Shown here piece by piece: positions 20,881-32,023 of a stretch of DNA of 64,000 bases. Within the stretch, counting starts at the first letter, position 1; every line of letters begins with the position of its first letter. Location: the NCBI RefSeq assembly GCF_030035675.1, contig NC_084489.1, positions 20,733,501-20,797,500 of the forward strand, given 5' to 3'. The position numbers were made by a program, and so were the translations under genes. The stretch comes from Rhineura floridana (taxonomy: Eukaryota; Chordata; Lepidosauria; Squamata; Rhineuridae). Under the pieces are notes generated by a model, which worked only from the letters and a program-made list of their open reading frames with translations, was not told the DNA's origin and ran no database searches.

Positions 20881-21520
20881 TAGGAGATCGCAACCACAGT
20901 CTGTCAAAGTCGGGGCGGGCGGGGATTGGGTGAGATGAACAGTATCAGCAGAGAAGTCAGCTCAGATTGTTGCATAACGTAAAATAAAGTGCATTAGGGT
21001 CGAAGGGAATTTGAAGTGAATAAACAGGAGAAATAGACTGGTTTCGTTTACGCGCAATAATCTAACTACGGGCCGGTCTAGCACTCCCGCTAACTTACAA
21101 AGACGATATGCAAAGGAGGACTATCACGTGAGCTGATACTACCCGGAAGAACGTTCTGCGGCAAGCACGTGGGCGTACCCCTTGCATTGCTGTTTTGGAA
21201 AGGGCCTAGGAGCAGCTATGCCGGTTGGCTGGGGGGCTGCTTTTGCCGCAGGGGCCGGTCTGTTGGGGGCGCTGGCCGCCTGCTCAGCTAAGCTGGCCCT
21301 GGGTGCTGATTACCTGCGGGAGGGCTGCGTTGCAGTCATCGGAGGCGAGGAGCCAGCCGCTAGTGTCTGCGCCTGGGTAAGAGGCGGCTTCTGCTTCCCT
21401 CTTAGGGAAGGAGCTGATTAGCGCGGCGGCTGTTCTACGGCCGAGAGCGACGGGTTGGGAAGCCAGCCCGGCGTCGGATTCGTCCCGGAAGAGATGGACG
21501 GATGCAGACACTTGCAAAAG
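20880..21520 (+). promoter_or_regulatory. TMEM42: TMEM42 CpG-rich promoter with two CACGTG boxes and an ETS site
   Basis: GC- and CpG-rich DNA around exon 1, in contrast to the AT-rich surroundings, with no TATA box. Upstream of the ATG are TCACGTGA at 21124-21131 (palindromic E-box, USF/TFE type), ccggaag at 21143-21149 (ETS/GABP type), and a second cacgtg at 21166-21171. These lie 47-94 bp before the ATG at 21218, so transcription likely starts close by. Factor assignment is inferred from motif only. Confidence 0.65.
21218..21376 (+). CDS. TMEM42: TMEM42 exon 1 (coding part)
   Basis: 159 bp, 53 codons, phase 0 exit, donor gtaaga after gcctgg. It encodes the first hydrophobic helix and the short loop GGEEPAASVCAW. 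Confidence 0.92.
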
Positions 21521-24500
21521 CAGCTGGGAAGTCTCTAAAAGCGGCTGTCCGACAACGTATCAGGAGTTTTCGTTTGTGTCTCATCTATGTGCTGTGCTTT
21601 TACTGCCTCTCAGCCCAATTATCTCTGGGTGCGCTAAAGCAGCACCGTGATCGCGGAACATACACACACACAGTATTTTACAGACGGGTAAAGTAGAAAT
21701 TAAAAGAATTGTGCGATTATCATGTGTTCTGGCAGAGATGTTTTTATACATAGAATGAATTGCACGCAGGCACCAGAACTGCCATTCTTTTACGTTTCAG
21801 GCCCTTCCCTTGAGTCTCAGAAATTATATTTCTGGGTGGGAGGCAACTTTCTAGGGCAAAAAGGAGCTTTATAGCTCCTTAGTAAAACAAAATCATAACA
21901 TAGTGGCTTAAGAAGCTGAGCTATGGAATGGGAAACCCCCTGTTCAGATCTTACCTTTGGCCCTCTGGAAGTTTTTGGGCTCCCAACTCCCATCAGACCC
22001 AACTAGCATGGTCAGTGGCCAGGGATGAGGGTAGTTGTAGTCCATCAATATTTGGAAGGCCACAGGTTCCCCACCCCTAATCTAGATAATAGACGTGAAG
22101 TGCTGTGAATGCTTGAAAGTGTTACATAAGTGTTCAGCATTATTTTTCCTTAAGGTAGAGGAGAAAGGGGTAGATCTAATTGCTTGTTGTACAGAAACTG
22201 TACAGAGTAAGGTTGTACTTTGTGAGAAGCATGCAGCTGAATGATTGTGATTAGAATCGTTACAGGTAGATCCAGGAGGAGTGTGAATTCTTGCTACCTG
22301 TCCCTTACGTGAAATGGTAAAATGTGCAGTTATAATTTAGAGATTAACTCAGCCTTTCCCAGTTTGGTGCTCTCCAGATGTTTTGGACAGCAGCTTCCAT
22401 CAGCCCCAACTAGCTTAGCCAATAGTCAGGGATGATGGGAGTTGTAGTCTAAAGCATCTGGAGGGTACCAGATTGGAGGGATGTATTAACTAGCTTTCAA
22501 GCAGTGTTAGCTTGGTTCCAGCATAGTCAGGCTCCTCCCGTGTGGCCCAGGGCTTTTTCACATGACTCCAGTTCCCACAATGTGGCTAACCATTCTAAGT
22601 GGGAGATCCATGGATGCGTTGCCTGAACTTTTTGTTGTTGAAAGAAATGCAGCCATAGGGGGCTGCCAACTTGTTAAGCTCTCCTTTCTGCACAAAGTTG
22701 CCCTCCCCAATTTGCTGCTTGCTCTTCAATAGTGGGGGAAGAGGTGGTGAGGATACAAGTCCCTTTACAGAGAGGAACTGCGATGTAGTGAACATAGGAA
22801 ACTGGCTTATACTGTCAGAGTATTGGTCCATCTACCTCAGTATTGTCTATACTGACTGGCAATGGCTCTCCAGGGCTTCAGACAAGAGTCTTTCCTAGGC
22901 CCACCTAGAGATGCTGAGGATTTAACCCAGGACCTTCTGCATGCAAAGCAGATGCTCTTCCAAGGAGCTATGGCCCTTCCCATAGGGAAATGGTTAGGGT
23001 TGAACCTGACATGAGAGAAGGCAATTCAGATCCAAAAAACAACACGTGGGGAAAAGGTTAAACACCCCAGAACTGCTGTTCCGTCAAATTTGTATTCCCC
23101 TGTGACTGCATCTCCTTAAAAATGAACATGTTGGGAGATCCAACCATAGTTCTGTGTAACATGTAGTTTGCCCTTAGATCCTCCTGGCAGGTGCTTTCCT
23201 CCTCCCCTCCTGGCTTGCCCTGGAAATTGATCACTTCCCCATTCATCCTTAATGTAGAACACAAAATCCTCCCTGGGTGGCCCCTGTGTAACTGAAGGCA
23301 CCTGAAGGTGTGGCAGAGGCCACTTAATCCTCATGGCGAATCAACGCCTTTCTCTTCTGTTTTATTCAAAGGACCGTTTATTTGTGTCCATTTCATGATT
23401 GATTCTCCCACCCCCACCCTTTTCTTTCCCTTCTGGTATTTGTCAAGTCCACCTTATGTAAGCTGCCTGCTGTATAGACATACCCATGAAAGTAGGATTT
23501 GCCTTAACAAAAAAACATGTCAGTACATATTCACAGGAATCTTCAGAGTCATTTGCACATCCAGTTTCATCCTTTACTCAGGACCCAAACCTGCAAGTGA
23601 ACATGTCTACACTTAGTAGGGCCCAAGGACACAGGGGGGCTTGAGTCACACTGCAAGCCCATTACCGTGAGGGGAAAAAATGAGCCATTATTGTAGATCA
23701 TGCTTGAAGATGTTTATGCAATCCTATTTCCCTATATGTTTATATTTATATTAGGGTGGCCAGAGTAGGGCTCCTGCTTAATAGCTGTGTAGAAGAGGAG
23801 ATTGTGTGATGAGTGAGCTCTCCTGACATTTCCTCCTCTTAAAGTTGCAGAGCCCTGTCCTTTTTTTCATTAGGTCACCCTAAGATGGCGTGCCCAGATT
23901 TTGGAAGTTTTACTAAGCCAACTGGATGCAGTGATAGAAGATAGAAGCAACTTTCTAAAGCAGGGGTGGTTAACCTGTGCCCCTTCAGATGTTTCTGTAC
24001 TGTAGTTCCCATTGTTCCAGACCAGTTGCAATGCTGACTGGGGCTGATGGCAGTTGGAATCGTCTACATCTGAAGGGCCACAGGTTCCCCACACCTATTC
24101 TGTAGAAAGAGCTGCTAGTAGTCTGAGTAAGAGGGAGGCCTCTAGTCTCCAGTCTGCATATAAGGACTTGACACTAGATCCCTATGACGGGACACTTTAT
24201 CCAAGTTAAGGCCTGATTTACAAACATAGGAAGCTGCCTTTTACTAAGTCAGACCCATTGACCCATCTAGTTCAGTATTGTCTCTTCCACTGTTCTTTAA
24301 CCTTGGGCCCCCAGATATTGTTGGACTGCAACTCCCATCATCCTTGGCCATTGGGTAAGCTGACCGGGGTTGATGGAAGTTATAGTCCAGCAACATCTGG
24401 GGACCCAAGGTTGAAGAACAATGGTCTACACTGACTGACAGTGGCTCTCTAGGGTTTCAGGCAGGGAACATTCCCATTTCTACCATGAGGGATTCAGGGA

Positions 24501-27500
24501 TCTTCTGCATGCAAGGCAGAGGCTCTGTCACTTAATACACATAAATGGCATACTGTTGGAATGGCTATAAATATAAATCTGGCAGCCAGAAATGAAGGGT
24601 TCTAAAAGAAACTAAAAAATACCAATCCACTGATGAGAAATGGGAGCATGTCACAGATTTGTATTGGACCCAAAGAAATCTCCTGTTTTGTTTTGTTTTA
24701 ATGAAAAGTAGCTTTGGGAAGCTGCTTGTTTCATCGGAGGAAGGGTCTGATTAATCCTTTCTCCATGAGATGTCTTTCTGTTCAAAATTGGCCTCCCCAA
24801 TTTGTTTTTCTGCCTGCATATAAAAATAATGGGCAGCCTGAAGTATGATCAGTTACCAAGCAGTATTTTTTATTTCTTCTGAAAAAGTTCAGCCAGTCAA
24901 GACGTTTCTGCCTTGTGAAGGCGTTAAGGTAGAAGCCATGTGGCTGCATATGTGTAATGATAGCCTAATGGAGTTGATGTACATGGGAAAATACAAACCT
25001 GTGCCATCTTCACACATGGCTATCTTTGACACTTGTGTCTTAATGTGTGTGTCTTCAGGATTTCACATCCAAAAACAGACTCCCATTCTCTGACCCCAAG
25101 TTGTTGGATGAAGGCACAAGAAAAAAACACATATCTTCCCGGGGCTGGTTTGGCCTGTACTTGCCTCTGTATGTGTGGATCTGATTTATATCATTTTGAT
25201 CTGTGCTTGTATTGTATGCATATGGGTATCTCTATCTGCCACAACAGAGCAATAAGTTACCCTGAAGTTACAAAACAGTATGCTAATAAGAAAGATTATT
25301 TGCCAAGTGCAGCTGGACTTTGTTCAAAGTAAATACTTCAGAACTTTTCAACCAGAGTTTGTTTGAAGAAGGGTTCCTTCAAACCCTCACATTAGTTGAG
25401 AAATGCCAGTCGTAGGGGGAATTTTTTCATTTGACTAAGCTGTTCCATGAACTCTGGAAGAAAGCCTACTAAAGAATGTTTGAGTTCAGTGAGGTTACCT
25501 CACTTTTTGAGGCATTCAAAGTCTGGCAGAGGATACTTCATTATCCTTTAGTATTCCGCTCTGCGGAGGTGTGTCAGCCATTTTTGGACCAGACTGAATC
25601 TAGACTAGAACTTGGTTTTAGCTAACTCTGAGGAAATCTGGGACACATATGTAATTCCAATATATTTTTAATATGTAACATTATATATTACTTTCAAACC
25701 AAGATATAAACTGATATCAGATTGGCCTTGTTACTAAGTGGATTAGTCTAAGCCCTCAGAAGGGACTAGCGGGGGGGGGGAGAGAGAATATTCAATTGCT
25801 TTTTACTCATAAGAGGGTTTCAAAAGATCAGGCCAGTAGATTTTTTTTTACCAGGTCAGTAGAAATTTTGTGGGCTAGAAGCACTCACCTCCTGTGCTTT
25901 CTGTACCTGCTTTCCTCTCCTCCCCACTGGCCTGATCGTACTCTTCCCCCCCTCCTTTACCAGACAACTTCAACTCCATCCACCACTGTTGTGACTATTA
26001 TTTATTACATTTATATCCTGCCCATCCTCCCAAGGGAGTCCAGGGCAGCAATCTTAATTTGTGCAGAGTGCCCCTGGGCCACAGCTTGGGCAGCGTTTGT
26101 ACAGAGCGGATTGGGGTGCCAAAGCAGGAATCAAGCGCTCTGCTTCAGCTGCTTGATCAGCTATCAGGTTGGCAAAGCAGAGTGGTCTGGCCCTGCTTTG
26201 CCAACCTGATCTGTTTCCAATCAGAAGAAGTGAAGCCCTTTCCGCCACAGCCAGTACTGAAGCCGAGCTGACTGGCGAATCAGAGCATCTTGTCCCTCCT
26301 TGGCCAGCTCAATCGCTTGCGGGGAAGGAGTTCCGCACACTCGCCTGTGTGGAATTCCTAGTCACCAATGGTTACCAGACAAGTGGTTAAAGACTAGACT
26401 CCATCAGATAGATGGAAGCATGTGCATTTTCTTTCTGTGCAGTGTAATCCTCTGACTAAAGCTGACCAATCTCTGTTTGTACCTTCTGAAGCCTCTGTCG
26501 TTATGCATGGCTGTGTGTTTGTTCTTCTGTAAGGATAGACTGTGGAAGTTGACTTGGCAGTTTTAGCTCCTAGAGACCGTAAGGACATGCCTTCTTTCCC
26601 AGCAACTCCAACCATCACTTCTGTGCTCCTAGTGGCACTGAGCAATAGGTGAAATGAGAGACGCTACTTTTATTTTGTCAGTTTCTTAGTATATCTCTTG
26701 CTTGCTTGATTGCTTGCTTGCTTGCTTGCTCGTTCACTCACTCGCTCATATATGTATTATATCTCTTCAGAACAATGCACCAAATGAAGAACAGAGATTG
26801 CTCCGCCATCATTGGCAAAGCAGATCCAGAACATGATCTGTGCCTTTCACAGAACTCCCTATTGTGGCAAATCTCCAGTCGACATTAAGGAAACTTTTAA
26901 CAAAATTATGTTTGCAGCTTAATTCCAGCTGTCAGAGCTTTCTGTTTTGTGTAGAATGTTTGTGAAATGGATAGAAAATACCGTGTGGTTTAAAAGCTCT
27001 CTCCCAAATTGTTCTACAGTTGCCCATGATACTTCGAGTAGGATGTGGTGGTCTGGTGCTTGCATTCAATGCCATAATGTGGACTTTCTTTGCTAAAGCC
27101 TTAGGATATTCCTCCTCCTCGGCTACAGCAACGGTGACATCAGCAGCTTCTAACTTCATCTCTTCTGTGAGTATAAGTGACACCATAGGGACTGCCAGCA
27201 TGATTGGCCAAAGCATGCCCTAGCCTCATTTGTGTGATTCATCTGGAAGTCCAACATGTGAATCAGATGAGGGATTGGCAGGAAAGATACTCCTCTTTGT
27301 TCTCCTGCCCTACCCTCTCCTTTGGAAATATAAATTGGGCTAGATGTGTCCACCACTGAAGAAGAGAGGAGTGCACAACCTTCAATGAATGAAAAATGTG
27401 AGTCCTAACACTGCTAATAATATAATAGGTTAAAACAACACAAAAGAGTGAGGCATTCCTGCAGGTGGAGGAAACAGAATAGCTTTGCTGGTGTTCATTA

Positions 27501-29017
27501 CTTTAAAATTGTCTGTGTGCACTTACATGGATCCAGGTAGGGAGCTTCACTAACCCCCACAACCTCTTGATAGGTTTTGCTGCCACCTTTCGGAGTTCCT
27601 TTTAATTGAACCTCTGAGAATTCGGTCCTACTTTCACCATGTCTTCTGTAAAGTTCTTTGTCCAACAATTCCTTTTCTGTAATTCCTTCAAAAGGTGCCT
27701 GTGAGGTGTGTGAAATTAACAAGGTATTCAGCTGATGGGCAGTGACTTCAAGCATGCTGGAACAGCTCCATGATTGAGTTCCCCAGAGTCCATCGCACAC
27801 TGGATCCTTGTAGAAAGCAGCTTTGCTAGTCCTATGCTCAGTGCTTGGGAAGTGCCAACCATAGGCTGGCAAAATCCCCTGTGCTGCAGGTCCCAAGCAC
27901 TCAACAACCAGTTAGCTTCTGGGGGCTTGGGAAGTGCCGCGCAAGGGACTTTGACAGGTAGGTGGGATGACCACCTGTCAATCATCCAACATCATCATAA
28001 CCTGTAAGGATCTGGTCTGCCGGGACTAAACTGTTCCCACGCTCAGGATGATGGGTAGAAAACCTTTTTTGTCTTCAGTGGGAGGCGGTTTGCAACCCTA
28101 CTTGCCATGCAGGGAAATTATTTTTGATGGAGGGATTGCATTGCACAGAGAAGGAGGCGTCATTTTGTCACATGCCCAAAGATAGTGTATCTTTCATCTT
28201 TCTAAGAGTTTTAAAATGGGCATGGTGCCTCAAGTTTCTTTTTGTTATAATCAGTCATGCCAACTGCAATTAAGACCCCATTTGAACTATACAGTATACC
28301 AGATTAAACAGTCATGGCTTCCCCCAAAGAATCCTGGGAACTGTAGTTTGTTAAGAGAGTTGTTAGGAGACCCCTATTCCCCTCACAGAGTAACAATTTC
28401 CAGAGCGGTTTAACAGTTAATCCCTTTTACTAGGGAACTCTGGGAATTGTTGCTCTGTGAGTGGAATAAGAGTCTCCGTGTGGTGTAGTGGTTAAGGTGT
28501 TGGACTACGACCTGGGAGACCAGGGTTTGAATCCTCACACAGCCATGAAATTCACTGGGTGACCTTGGGCCAGTCACTGCCTCTCAGCCTCAGAGGAAGG
28601 CAATGGTAAACCACCTCTGAATACCGCTTACCATGAAAACCCTATTCATAGGGTCGCCCATAAGTCGGAATCGACTTGAAGACAGTCCATTTCATTTTTC
28701 AATAACTCTCAATGTATAATGCACATGGGGCCTAAAAGTCTGCATTTCAGGCTACTAATTTATTTTAATTTTTATTTAATTAAATTTATATCCCACCCTT
28801 CATCCCAAAGGAACTGAGTGCTGCAATTGTTTGATGGGGGTCCCATTCTTTCCCTTCTTTTCCTTTTCAGGCTTTTCTTGGCAAGTTGCTCTTTGGGGAG
28901 ACTCATGCCCTGTTGTGGTGGATAGGGATATCCATAACCCTCCTTGGACTTCTGCTGCTCCACACTGCACCATCTCTACTAGAAGAGCAAAGGCACTTGA
29001 AGGAAAAAAAGAAATAA
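21218..29017 (+). CDS. TMEM42: TMEM42, multi-pass membrane protein, complete (three exons)
   Basis: Exons 21218-21376, 27020-27166 and 28871-29017 join in phase 0 to give 150 residues (human has 159). The start MPVGWGAAFAAGAGLLGALA leads straight into the first membrane helix (ACSAKLALGADY, cf. human AASAKLAFGSE). Exon 2 has GGLVLAFNAIMWTFFAKALG and SSSATATVTSAASNFISS (human [33 protein letters not shown]). Exon 3 has AFLGKLLFGETHALLWWIGI and SITLLGLLLLHTAP (human [20 protein letters not shown]). About four hydrophobic helices in an EamA/DMT-like layout, ending in a lysine-rich cytosolic-type tail (LKEKKK). Molecular function is unknown. Order KIF15-TMEM42-TGM4 agrees with other vertebrates. 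An upstream ATG at 21185 is in frame but the inner one fits the family start better. Confidence 0.95.
21963..22077. repeat. Palindromic hAT-type MITE copy
   Basis: ggccctctggaag at the left and ggaaggccacaggttcccc at the right are imperfect inverted arms around caactcccatcagacccaac and agttgtagtcc. Confidence 0.6.
22355..22475. repeat. Palindromic hAT-type MITE copy
   Basis: Arms gctctccagatgttttgga and gcatctggagggta; the interior reads ccatcagccccaactagctt and ggatgatgggagttgtagtc. One end is eroded. Confidence 0.6.
22793..22983 (-). mobile_element. tRNA-derived SINE with L2/MIR-like body
   Basis: Read on the - strand it starts with a tRNA-like head: a B-box match within ggtcctgggttaaatcc and an A-box-like tag around the gctccttggaagagcat part, then the body, and ends with the caatactgaggtagatggac and ccagtttcctatgttc tail. 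The element at 24223-24540 is a second copy. Family name not assigned. Confidence 0.65.
23962..24105. repeat. Palindromic hAT-type MITE copy
   Basis: Arms caggggtggttaacctgtg and cacaggttccccacacct with cccttcagatg / catctgaaggg next to them. The flanks ttctaaag and ttctgtag could be a decayed 8-bp duplication (6 of 8). Confidence 0.65.
24223..24540 (-). mobile_element. tRNA-derived SINE interrupted by a MITE
   Basis: The outer parts acataggaagctgcctttta ... ttcagtattgtct and tctacactgactgacagtgg ... ttctgcatgcaaggcagagg match the SINE at 22793-22983. The block 24288-24423 is inserted between them, so the SINE is older than the MITE insertion. Confidence 0.65.
24288..24423. repeat. Palindromic hAT-type MITE nested in a SINE
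   Basis: The arms cactgttctttaaccttggg and cccaaggttgaagaacaatg are near-perfect inverted repeats, and the inner parts ccagatattgttggactgca and agtccagcaacatctgggg continue the palindrome. The flanks gtctcttc and gtctacac share 5 of 8 bases. Confidence 0.7.
26163..26210. repeat. Perfect 18-bp-stem hairpin in TMEM42 intron 1
   Basis: atcaggttggcaaagcag at 26163-26180 is perfectly complementary to ctgctttgccaacctgat at 26193-26210, with a 12-base loop. No wider palindrome or transposon ends are visible around it. Confidence 0.7.
27020..27166 (+). CDS. TMEM42: TMEM42 exon 2
   Basis: 147 bp, 49 codons, phase 0/0, acceptor ttctacag, donor gtgagt. It contains the conserved NAIMWTFFAKAL and TVTSAASNFISS motifs. 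Confidence 0.94.
28268..28740. repeat. MITE-like repeat split by a Sauria SINE
   Basis: It starts near agaccccatttgaacta and ends near tgcacatggggccta, imperfect inverted ends. The interior matches the repeat at about 39660-39895 (cccaggattctttgggagaa, reverse orientation). Confidence 0.55.
28471..28698 (+). mobile_element. Sauria-type SINE, full length
   Basis: tRNA-derived head with A box (tagtggttaagg) and B box (ggtttgaatcc), a body (cctctcagcctcagaggaag gcaatggtaaacc), and a BovB-like 3' tail (gggtcgcccataagtcggaa tcgacttgaagac). The tail is shared with the BovB LINEs of this window. Confidence 0.85.
28871..29017 (+). CDS. TMEM42: TMEM42 exon 3 and stop
   Basis: 147 bp ending in TAA, acceptor ccttttcag. 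It encodes AFLGKLLFGETHALLWWIGI, SITLLGLLLLHTAPSLLEEQ and the basic end RHLKEKKK. Confidence 0.94.
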   Translation, partial: AFLGKLLFGETHALLWWIGISITLLGLLLLHTAPSLLEEQRHLKEKKK

Positions 29018-32000
29018 AACCTTGAAGATCTTTTAATTCATGACACAGACAAGATGTCACATAAGGGTTTTTTTTAAAAAAATTGTGTTTTTTTTTTTAA
29101 AAAAATCCCTTCTGACTTCTTCATCTAAGTTGGCACAATTGTCTCTCGCTTTGTTTATGTGGACCAATTTAGAGCTGATACTATAATGCAAAGACCATGG
29201 TGGTGGTCATGGTAACAGTGAGGGAAGCATGAAGGAGGAGTGCTGTTGAGATGTGATAATGGCATCTTGTGAGCCTCTGAGGTAACACTTTAGGACCTTT
29301 AGTCATTGAGAATAGTTTTCCACAGAATGAGAAAGTGGGTGTGTCTCAGAGCTGCCAAGACCTATTGAAGCATATGCTCTTTCACCGTTTCTAAAAATGA
29401 TACAGTGCTATGTTCTATAGGTCCCCTTGGCTTGGCTCCTAAGTTATTAAAAGAGAGAGTGAGATAGAGATGAAACTGTCTTTCCTGGACAGGATACATA
29501 TGTATTTTATCCTGTATGTATATCTGACACTAGGATCTGGCCTTTTCTCTGTTCCAGTGCGATGTGTACTATGTACTGTGATCCAGTACATAATAGACTT
29601 CAAATAATAGAGACATACTTGAAACTATATGGTTTGCAGAGTAGTCGCCCACCTTTGTGTCTTCTCAGGTCCAAAACTTTGCCTGTTCAAATGTAGTCAG
29701 GCCTTGATCAGGCTAGATTCAAATCCCAACTTAGCCAGAGTCATGGAGGGAACCATCAGCTCTTATCCCCCATTTTCTCACTTAAGAAATAGAAACAGTA
29801 CATGACTTCATTCTTAGGGTTTGCAGTAGGCCAGGTGTAGGGAGCATGCAATTGTTGACCTGATTTCATGCAAGTGGAGGAGAAGTAATGCAGTAAGGAA
29901 GTGTTTAGGACACATTCCTAAAGTGTAAGGCATAGCGATTGCGCAGCACAAAATGTTGTAGTAGGATCCAGTCACCTCACTCTCCGTGACACCATTGTTT
30001 GTTTCTAGGAATTTCTATTCTGTTCTTCAGTATAAATTCCCAGAACAGTTTACATAAAAGGAAAACAATAATAGTAGCTCACTAGAGCAGCTGGTCTTCT
30101 CTTTGATGTGTTTCAAGTCCATCACTGTAGATTGCCAAAGGTTGGTATTGCAAGTAGCAATTCAGCAGGAGTCAAGTGGCACAAGAGGCCAGTACCTGAC
30201 TGTGCCTGGCATCTCAGGTTGAGCAAATTGTACAAATAGTGGCTCTTACTCAGACCATCACTTCCATCTTACCTGCTGACTAACTTGGCAGCCCATGCAC
30301 TGTGTATCCTGTCTGCTTTCCAGTGGATTTATTGCATGGTTGGTACTTTGTTTGCATCTGCTCAGCCTACCCTGATTACAAATTGATCAGGAAATAAATT
30401 CAACCATTGTGGGGCTTACTTCCAAATAAATGTGTTAGGAGTGGGCTGTAAAGGTTGAATAACATTGATGCTTCAGGGACTTTTGAGAAGAGACTCCATC
30501 ATACGGTTTTGCTGCTGCATCACCCCAATCCAGCAATTGGCACCATTGCTCTGATGCACACCCAGATCCACGAGTCCTAAATATGCTTCAGTGCCATATC
30601 TGTTAGTGCTCATGGAGTTGTCCTGTCTTTGCTTCACATTGAAGCACATACAGTGTTCCAAATTGGGGTGCATATTTAAGGCATATAGGGTGCACTCTTT
30701 CTGATAGTTTTAAGGTTTACTTCTTTTTGTAGACCTGGAAGAGCATGAACTTGGATATGAAAACAAATGGTGTTTATCTTGGCAGCCCATCTGTTATCTG
30801 ACATTTTAAATACGTCTATGCAGTCTCAGCAAATTGGAAAACCATTTTCCATCCAAGGGCCTTTTTGTGCCAGTCGCACAGCAAGAATCCTGACCAGTGA
30901 AAGCTCTCAGACATGTCGCTGTTGGCAAGACTCCTCCATCTCTGACAAAAGCTTCAAGATGACCTGCAAAAAAACAAGATAGGGAGTTGGGCTTGTGTCA
31001 TTTGTCATGTTTCTTATGTGACAAAGAGGGCCTCTTTTTCAGTTCTTGTTTCTCCCCCTAGTCACTCAGGCTTTTGCCCATCCTGAAAGAATGGAGATGA
31101 TGAAAGAGTTCTTGGTAAGATTTTTGATAGTATGGAGTCTAAGAAAGGAGAAAGAGAGATTTTTATTTGGCCTGATAACTCTCTGTGGGAAGAAAAACAA
31201 AATATTTTTTTTGAAAATAATGTTTCCGATTTTTTAAAAAACATATTTTTGAGGGGGGTGGTGTTAATTAATGTATTATAAGATTTTCCCATTACAAGAG
31301 AGTGCAATATATTAACAAACATATTAAGCACCCTTTTCAAATATAATCATCAATGTTCACTTACATTTTCTTTTTTCAGAGTCACCAGTGGTCATATTTA
31401 TTGAAAGTTTAACTCATTATATATAAAAAATCACATATATCAGATTGAGTTTAGCAGGCCTTTTACACATCCCATTTTTAGTCAACATATAACACAAATG
31501 GGAACAATTTTTCCTTGAAATATTTGCATAGATATTTTGTCCAATTTAAGCAGTTCCCATGCTTTGTCACACCAGCACTTATATTGTTAAAAGGGGGAGG
31601 GGAATGTTGAGATTTTAACTATGTTTGTTGAAATAAAACAAGCTTTTCCCACAAAAGTTATTCATTTGTTTATTGGTATGCCACTTTCCCAAAAGATTGT
31701 GCCCAAAGCTGCCACACCACATCATGGACAGCAATAAATACAAACAGTACAATGCATATAGCATGAACATTGCTTGTGCAAGTTGCTCCGTTGGAGGAAG
31801 ATTTTTTTGCCAAAGGAATGAACAAGCAGATTTGGTTTCTTCAGTGGAACATTAGAAAAGGCAGCTAGTTAAAACTGAAGACCTGACTCATCCAGTATCC
31901 TGTTTCTCATACTTGCCAATCATATGTGAAGCCCACTGGCTTCACTAAGGTTTATAAGAAAACCAAGCTGGAGAAGACATGAAGTTGCTATAAATTTTCT

Positions 32001-32023
32001 CAATGGTATTGTCTCTTTTAAAA
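29018..32023. other. TMEM42 3' UTR and unclassified intergenic DNA
   Basis: About 3 kb. The 3' UTR begins with T/A homopolymer runs at 29065-29105. AATAAA occurs at 31632 and, as part of aaataaat, near 30392, but no site is decisive for the transcript end. About 30385-30450 resembles the caatggggcttactt short palindromic family. No open frame with a recognisable family. Confidence 0.45.

Larger units (their letters stand above)
21377..27019 (+). other. TMEM42: TMEM42 intron 1
   Basis: 5.6 kb intron rich in small repeats: palindromic MITEs (about 21963-22077, 22355-22475, 23962-24105, 24288-24423), two tRNA-type SINEs (22793-22983, 24223-24540), an L2 tail (about 25990-26050), an 18-bp-stem hairpin (26163-26210) and a (cttg)n repeat near 26698-26740. 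Confidence 0.7.
27167..28870 (+). other. TMEM42: TMEM42 intron 2
   Basis: 1.7 kb. About 28268-28740 is a MITE-like repeat (caaagaatcctgggaactgt ... actctgggaattgttgctct) into which a Sauria SINE (28471-28698) has inserted. About 28760-28815 is an L2 tail. The remainder is unclassified. Confidence 0.6.

Noticed and set aside
26698-26745. Regular cttgcttg repeat as a regulatory array
   Set aside because: It is a plain tetranucleotide microsatellite.
28471-28560. tRNA gene suggested by A and B boxes
   Set aside because: The tRNA-like head is part of a Sauria SINE with body and BovB tail; the same head recurs in the other SINE copies.
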